Origin: an uncultured Clostridia bacterium
GTDB lineage: Bacteria; Bacillota; Clostridia; HGM11514
Assembly: GCA_934464705.1 (NCBI GenBank)
Contig: CAKSKB010000001.1
Location: 62,001-126,000, forward strand
Direction: 5' to 3'
DNA length: 64,000 bases
Below, one piece after another: positions 61,801 through 64,000 of this stretch. The position numbers were made by a program, and so were the translations under genes. Every line of letters begins with the position of its first letter. The stretch's first letter is position 1. Under the pieces are notes generated by a model. It saw only the letters and a list, made by a program, of their open reading frames with translations, was not told where the DNA came from and ran no database searches.

Positions 61801-64000
61801 CGTTTAAGAGATTATCATCCCAGTAATCAACGAACTTGTTGCCGCTGTAGTTTATACCGTAGTAGCACAGGAACGAAGAAATATACTGACCGGTTTTGCC
61901 GTCATAATCACCGTAGCCCTGGAACTGCTGAGCATAAGGATTATCAACGAAAATGTTGTTTTCAACAAGTGAATACTGACCGCCGTACGACTTTGTAGCA
62001 AAATACTTCCCGCCGTGTTCAGCTACCATAGTACCCTGATAGAAGATATTATCATGGAGGTAAGGACCTGTGTTACCGTCATCCCAGAAAATTGACTGCG
62101 ACCAGCCTGCAGCATAAAGCCCGCCGTTGTGGTGGAAGTAGTTGTAAGCTATTTCATGGCCGAAATTCTGCGGATTTCTTCCCCAATACATTGCGCCCAT
62201 ATCGCCTGTCCATTGAACAGCATGATGAATTTCGTTCTTCATAAGCCTGTGACACATACCGCTCATTGCAATCATTTCATGATCGGAATAGCTGATTTCG
62301 TTATTCTCGACAGTCTGATTGTACCCCTGAATATTGACGGAAGGCGAGTAAGAAAGCTTAAGCGTGCTGAGTTTCTTAAATACATTATTGCGTACAACAT
62401 TGCCGCCGCCTGTAAGGGTTTTAGTATCACCGCCGTTGATTCTTACACCGCCTGCAGCGCCGTCGATGAGATAGCAGTTCTGCATAATGTTGTTATCGCC
62501 GCTGAATGTATTTGCATCGGTAAAGTGAGCAAAAGTACAGCCGTCAACCTTGGAATCTTTCATTCCGGTAAAGTTAAATGCCGCAGCTCTTACATATTCA
62601 AAATCGATTCCTTCCATAACAATGCCGGTGCTCTGATAAGCAGTAATAAAGGTCTTTTCAGCAAAAGGAACCATTATTTCAGCCTTAGAGATATTATCCG
62701 GGTCATAAGGATAGAAATAAATCTTTGAGTTTTCGGTATCCATATAAGATTCACCGGGCATATCGATTTCATCTAAGAGATTGGAGAAATAAAACTCATC
62801 ACCGGACTTTGGTTCATAGTCGCCTACACCGTATTTGATTGTGAGGGCTTTATCGTCCGCATTGAAAGCCGAAACATAGTTTGAACTGTAAGCCCAATGA
62901 ACACGGAAGTGCGCAATTATCATAAGGTCTTTGAGGTCGGATTTCCAAAGCTTTGCTCTGTCTGTTTCATCATTATAAGTGATGGTCGAAGGTTCTCCGC
63001 CCTTTTTGCCGTCGCCGGATTTTACCGTAATAGGTCTGTCAATAGGGCCTTCGCCTTCCTGAACATCCTGATTCGGCCAGCGCGCAATACTCATAGCCTG
63101 TCCGTTAACATAGAGTCTTACCTGATTTGAGAACTTATCGTTTCTGCCATCCTTTGCAACCTTACCGCTGTGGCTGTAATCGGTCAGAGCCGGAATACCG
63201 CTCGGGAATAAAGAAGAAAGGTCAGCAACATAAAGGTTTTCTCTTGCAACATCATCTATAACGCAGTCAAGAATATCGGTATCGGTAACCTTGGACACAA
63301 GATTTTCAACATGCTTACCGCCGGTAATTCTTGCCTTTTCGTTGTTGTAAGGCTTGAATGTAAGATTCTTATCCGCACTTGTGAGCGAAAGAGTTGTTTC
63401 TCTGTAATACTCACCGCCGCGCAGATAAATTGTAATCTGATCATCATAGCCGTTTGCACGGAGTGCTCTTGCTGCATCTCTTGCCTTTTCAAACGAAGCG
63501 AAAGGTGCGTCAACAGAACCGTCTCCGCTGTCGGAACCGTTGGGAGCAATAAAGTATGCAACATCACCGTTCACAACATCAACAGTAGCAGAAGTAACCG
63601 CTGTACCGGCTATGTTAAGAGAGTTTTTAGGTATAACCGTAACTCTGATTTTCTTGCCTATATCATCTTTTGTAATTGTGTAAGATTTATCTGTTCCTAC
63701 TTCGGTCCATGTTGTACCGTCAGCGGAAATCTCCCACTTGAACTCACTCTTATCGGCATATTCTCCGCCTTCATAATCATACTTTGCGGAAACATTCATA
63801 CCGAAAGATGCGCTGCCGGACACGGTTACATTTGAAACTTTCGGCTTTGCACTTTCAGGGTCAACAATCTTGCCTGCCGTTTCAAGGATAACCGGCTCGC
63901 CGTCTTTTGGGTCAACCGTAGAAGAAGGTGTAATGATTACTCTTAAATACTTGCCTTCCTCGGCAGTAGTGAGCGGATAGGACGAAGCCGTTACGCCTGT
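58853..64000 (-). CDS. giant SLH-anchored beta-helix protein, N-terminus beyond the window
   Basis: At least 1715 residues; the frame is open to the right edge, where an Ig-like module (TPSSTVDPKDG) is entered. Going downstream: Ig-like modules (to ~63560), a parallel beta-helix (63555-61360) beginning YFIAPNGSDSGDGSVDAPFA and containing MGAMYWGRNPQNF, another Ig-like module, a FIVAR-type domain (~61060-60830), a LamG-like domain (~60815-60280), a second FIVAR, an uncharacterised beta-rich domain, a Gly/Asn linker and three SLH domains (59365-58856). The SLH end and linker closely match those of the 34401-40985 protein. A wall-anchored glycan-acting enzyme is inferred; catalytic residues were not identified. 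Confidence 0.88.
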   Translation of the reverse strand, partial: TGVTASSYPLTTAEEGKYLRVIITPSSTVDPKDGEPVILETAGKIVDPESAKPKVSNVTVSGSASFGMNVSAKYDYEGGEYADKSEFKWEISADGTTWTEVGTDKSYTITKDDIGKKIRVTVIPKNSLNIAGTAVTSATVDVVNGDVAYFIAPNGSDSGDGSVDAPFASFEKARDAARALRANGYDDQITIYLRGGEYYRETTLSLTSADKNLTFKPYNNEKARITGGKHVENLVSKVTDTDILDCVIDDVARENLYVADLSSLFPSGIPALTDYSHSGKVAKDGRNDKFSNQVRLYVNGQAMSIARWPNQDVQEGEGPIDRPITVKSGDGKKGGEPSTITYNDETDRAKLWKSDLKDLMIIAHFRVHWAYSSNYVSAFNADDKALTIKYGVGDYEPKSGDEFYFSNLLDEIDMPGESYMDTENSKIYFYPYDPDNISKAEIMVPFAEKTFITAYQSTGIVMEGIDFEYVRAAAFNFTGMKDSKVDGCTFAHFTDANTFSGDNNIMQNCYLIDGAAGGVRINGGDTKTLTGGGNVVRNNVFKKLSTLKLSYSPSVNIQGYNQTVENNEISYSDHEMIAMSGMCHRLMKNEIHHAVQWTGDMGAMYWGRNPQNFGHEIAYNYFHHNGGLYAAGWSQSIFWDDGNTGPYLHDNIFYQGTMVAEHGGKYFATKSYGGQYSLVENNIFVDNPYAQQFQGYGDYDGKTGQYISSFLCYYGINYSGNKFVDYWDDNLLNGGYYTDTYKERFKGTQWQPWTELLSKDFFESTLKVYYDKYHDKDHPSKANAEDYAALTNIAHQYAPRFQNQFNNNLVVKGLGALYNGSITTESNTYFSRSPEKDLFVDYDNENFKLTDDGLAKVRQTIPDFRNIDMSDIGADSNAYGNKPVVENATVAGNPSAGNILEADYDFADADGDVESLSETIWYIYNPSTRKYERTGYYGKKLKVLPEYEGRKIYYEIMPVDYNGVFGDKVKSSEVTISVGGDVDKDELYDRIEEARKLVNNAVVGSLEGQYTQKSVDTLKAAIASANAVAANEDAVQFEVDSQVEALKTAINMFKLSVITNVEYMSLKPIITDTDPSHWTAVMGSLPQFNADGSMTVKAGSCVTYNYKKYKNVLFTFDCKLRGDEGTSVNGSFLFRIQDPTTKIWSKNSNCGYLMWFHDDHLEAQLWNPTRPGIDNFGTGFSVNTDYKMTIGVYDVADGVKYSCYINGDLLYDHTYTGTNLSDMDGYIQFYSSATDLVIYPEDVDFTKLDQAIAAGEGILGYASVGSEYGQGTQELYDAVKTAVADAKAVRANAASAQQTVDKAALLIETAISEYNAGIITKGTVTSNKTYDLVYNGNNSGFDIANGAVLTLNVNKAAQQPGIDMVSQTPIGTVTTNIQVGTKLSSDSWNGSLTAPVYSAAASANLNGDVYAALSFGANVSADKLIRVELPNVSGKKLAILTSRGRYADINARCKDDSYASAADAIGTNEAVKYVSGDKLVVYMKTLSELVFYASSVTVDDNPQGGGQGGGGMISDPYGNKNNGNGFYSTDTTNPNLDSIEGFCFEDMVNHWARTDVMAMYKAGIVTGVTENTFEPDRNITRAEFAALIARTLKLEDKTADFKDVDSAEWYSVYVGACADAGIITGFDGLFRPNDNITRQEMAVIIVNAYSYLGKSGANGGIDSFTDKSEIADWAKSSVDVASSVGLISGMGDGTFGPAANATRAQAASLLSRLVK

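Noticed and set aside
62129..62728. Plus-strand open frame opposite the second SLH gene
   Set aside because: Same reason: an antisense shadow of beta-helix repeats with no promoter or ribosome site.
1..64000. CRISPR arrays, insertion sequences, prophage or replication origin
   Set aside because: No regularly spaced identical repeats, transposase, integrase or phage structural genes, and no dnaA-box cluster were recognised. The repeats found are all intragenic duplications.

Overview
The window looks like a chromosome segment of an anaerobic Gram-positive member of the Clostridia, most likely an uncultured gut- or rumen-type Oscillospirales relative. Supporting signs are strong GGAGG-type ribosome sites, sigma-A promoters with 17-bp spacers, an IreB homologue, an AbrB-type regulator with a zinc ribbon, the UPF0210/ACT pair, a type I dockerin fragment, and very large S-layer-homology (SLH) proteins. 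The genus cannot be named from the sequence alone. Nearly all genes are on the minus strand. The plus-strand exceptions are ogg, a tRNA-Leu, a dockerin fragment, metA and one AraC-family regulator.

Layout. 0-1.2 kb: start of a DUF6062-like gene, an OGG1-type DNA glycosylase and tRNA-Leu(UAG). 1.2-4.5 kb: small accessory genes (CAT-like acetyltransferase, TfoX-like protein, XRE regulator, PAP2-like protein, autoregulated TetR). 2.2-6.8 kb also contains a cluster of deletion scars: an M13 peptidase tail fused to the XRE gene; remnants of a two-component/ABC-exporter module (response regulator, histidine kinase, ATPase, FtsX permease); a BspA-type leucine-rich-repeat fragment; and a dockerin protein fragment. 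6.9-8.1 kb: abrB-like gene and an AraC regulator.

7.3-28.1 kb looks like one 17-gene operon read leftward from the lon promoter. In transcription order it holds lon, engB, hisS, aspS, a Gld-type ABC cassette (ATPase, permease, GldG-like, DUF4340), a surface-polysaccharide block (O-antigen-ligase-like protein, Wzm/Wzt-type exporter, coiled-coil protein, two GT4 glycosyltransferases), a P-type ATPase homologue that has lost every catalytic motif, glmM and an AraC regulator. It combines protein quality control and translation with envelope building.

28.2-42.2 kb: metA (a palindrome overlaps its promoter), then secreted surface proteins (a stalk-domain protein, a duplicated LamG-like protein, and a ~2194-residue SLH-anchored beta-helix protein) and a divergent AraC regulator. 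42.2-56.5 kb looks like a second, 14-gene leftward operon from the rlmB promoter: rlmB, ACT protein, UPF0210, a four-gene PqqD / S26 peptidase / ABC exporter / HPr-kinase-like cassette, alaS, a HIT protein, thrC, a phosphoesterase, tig, clpP and clpX. 56.5-58.8 kb: ireB, trpS and a stalk-domain protein under a perfect consensus promoter. 58.8-64 kb: a second giant SLH beta-helix protein that runs off the right edge.

The most unusual items are the dead P-type ATPase in the polysaccharide/glmM operon, the PqqD/HPrK-like/S26/ABC cassette with no visible precursor or cyclase, the paired giant SLH beta-helix proteins, and the run of fused gene fragments near 2.2-6.8 kb.
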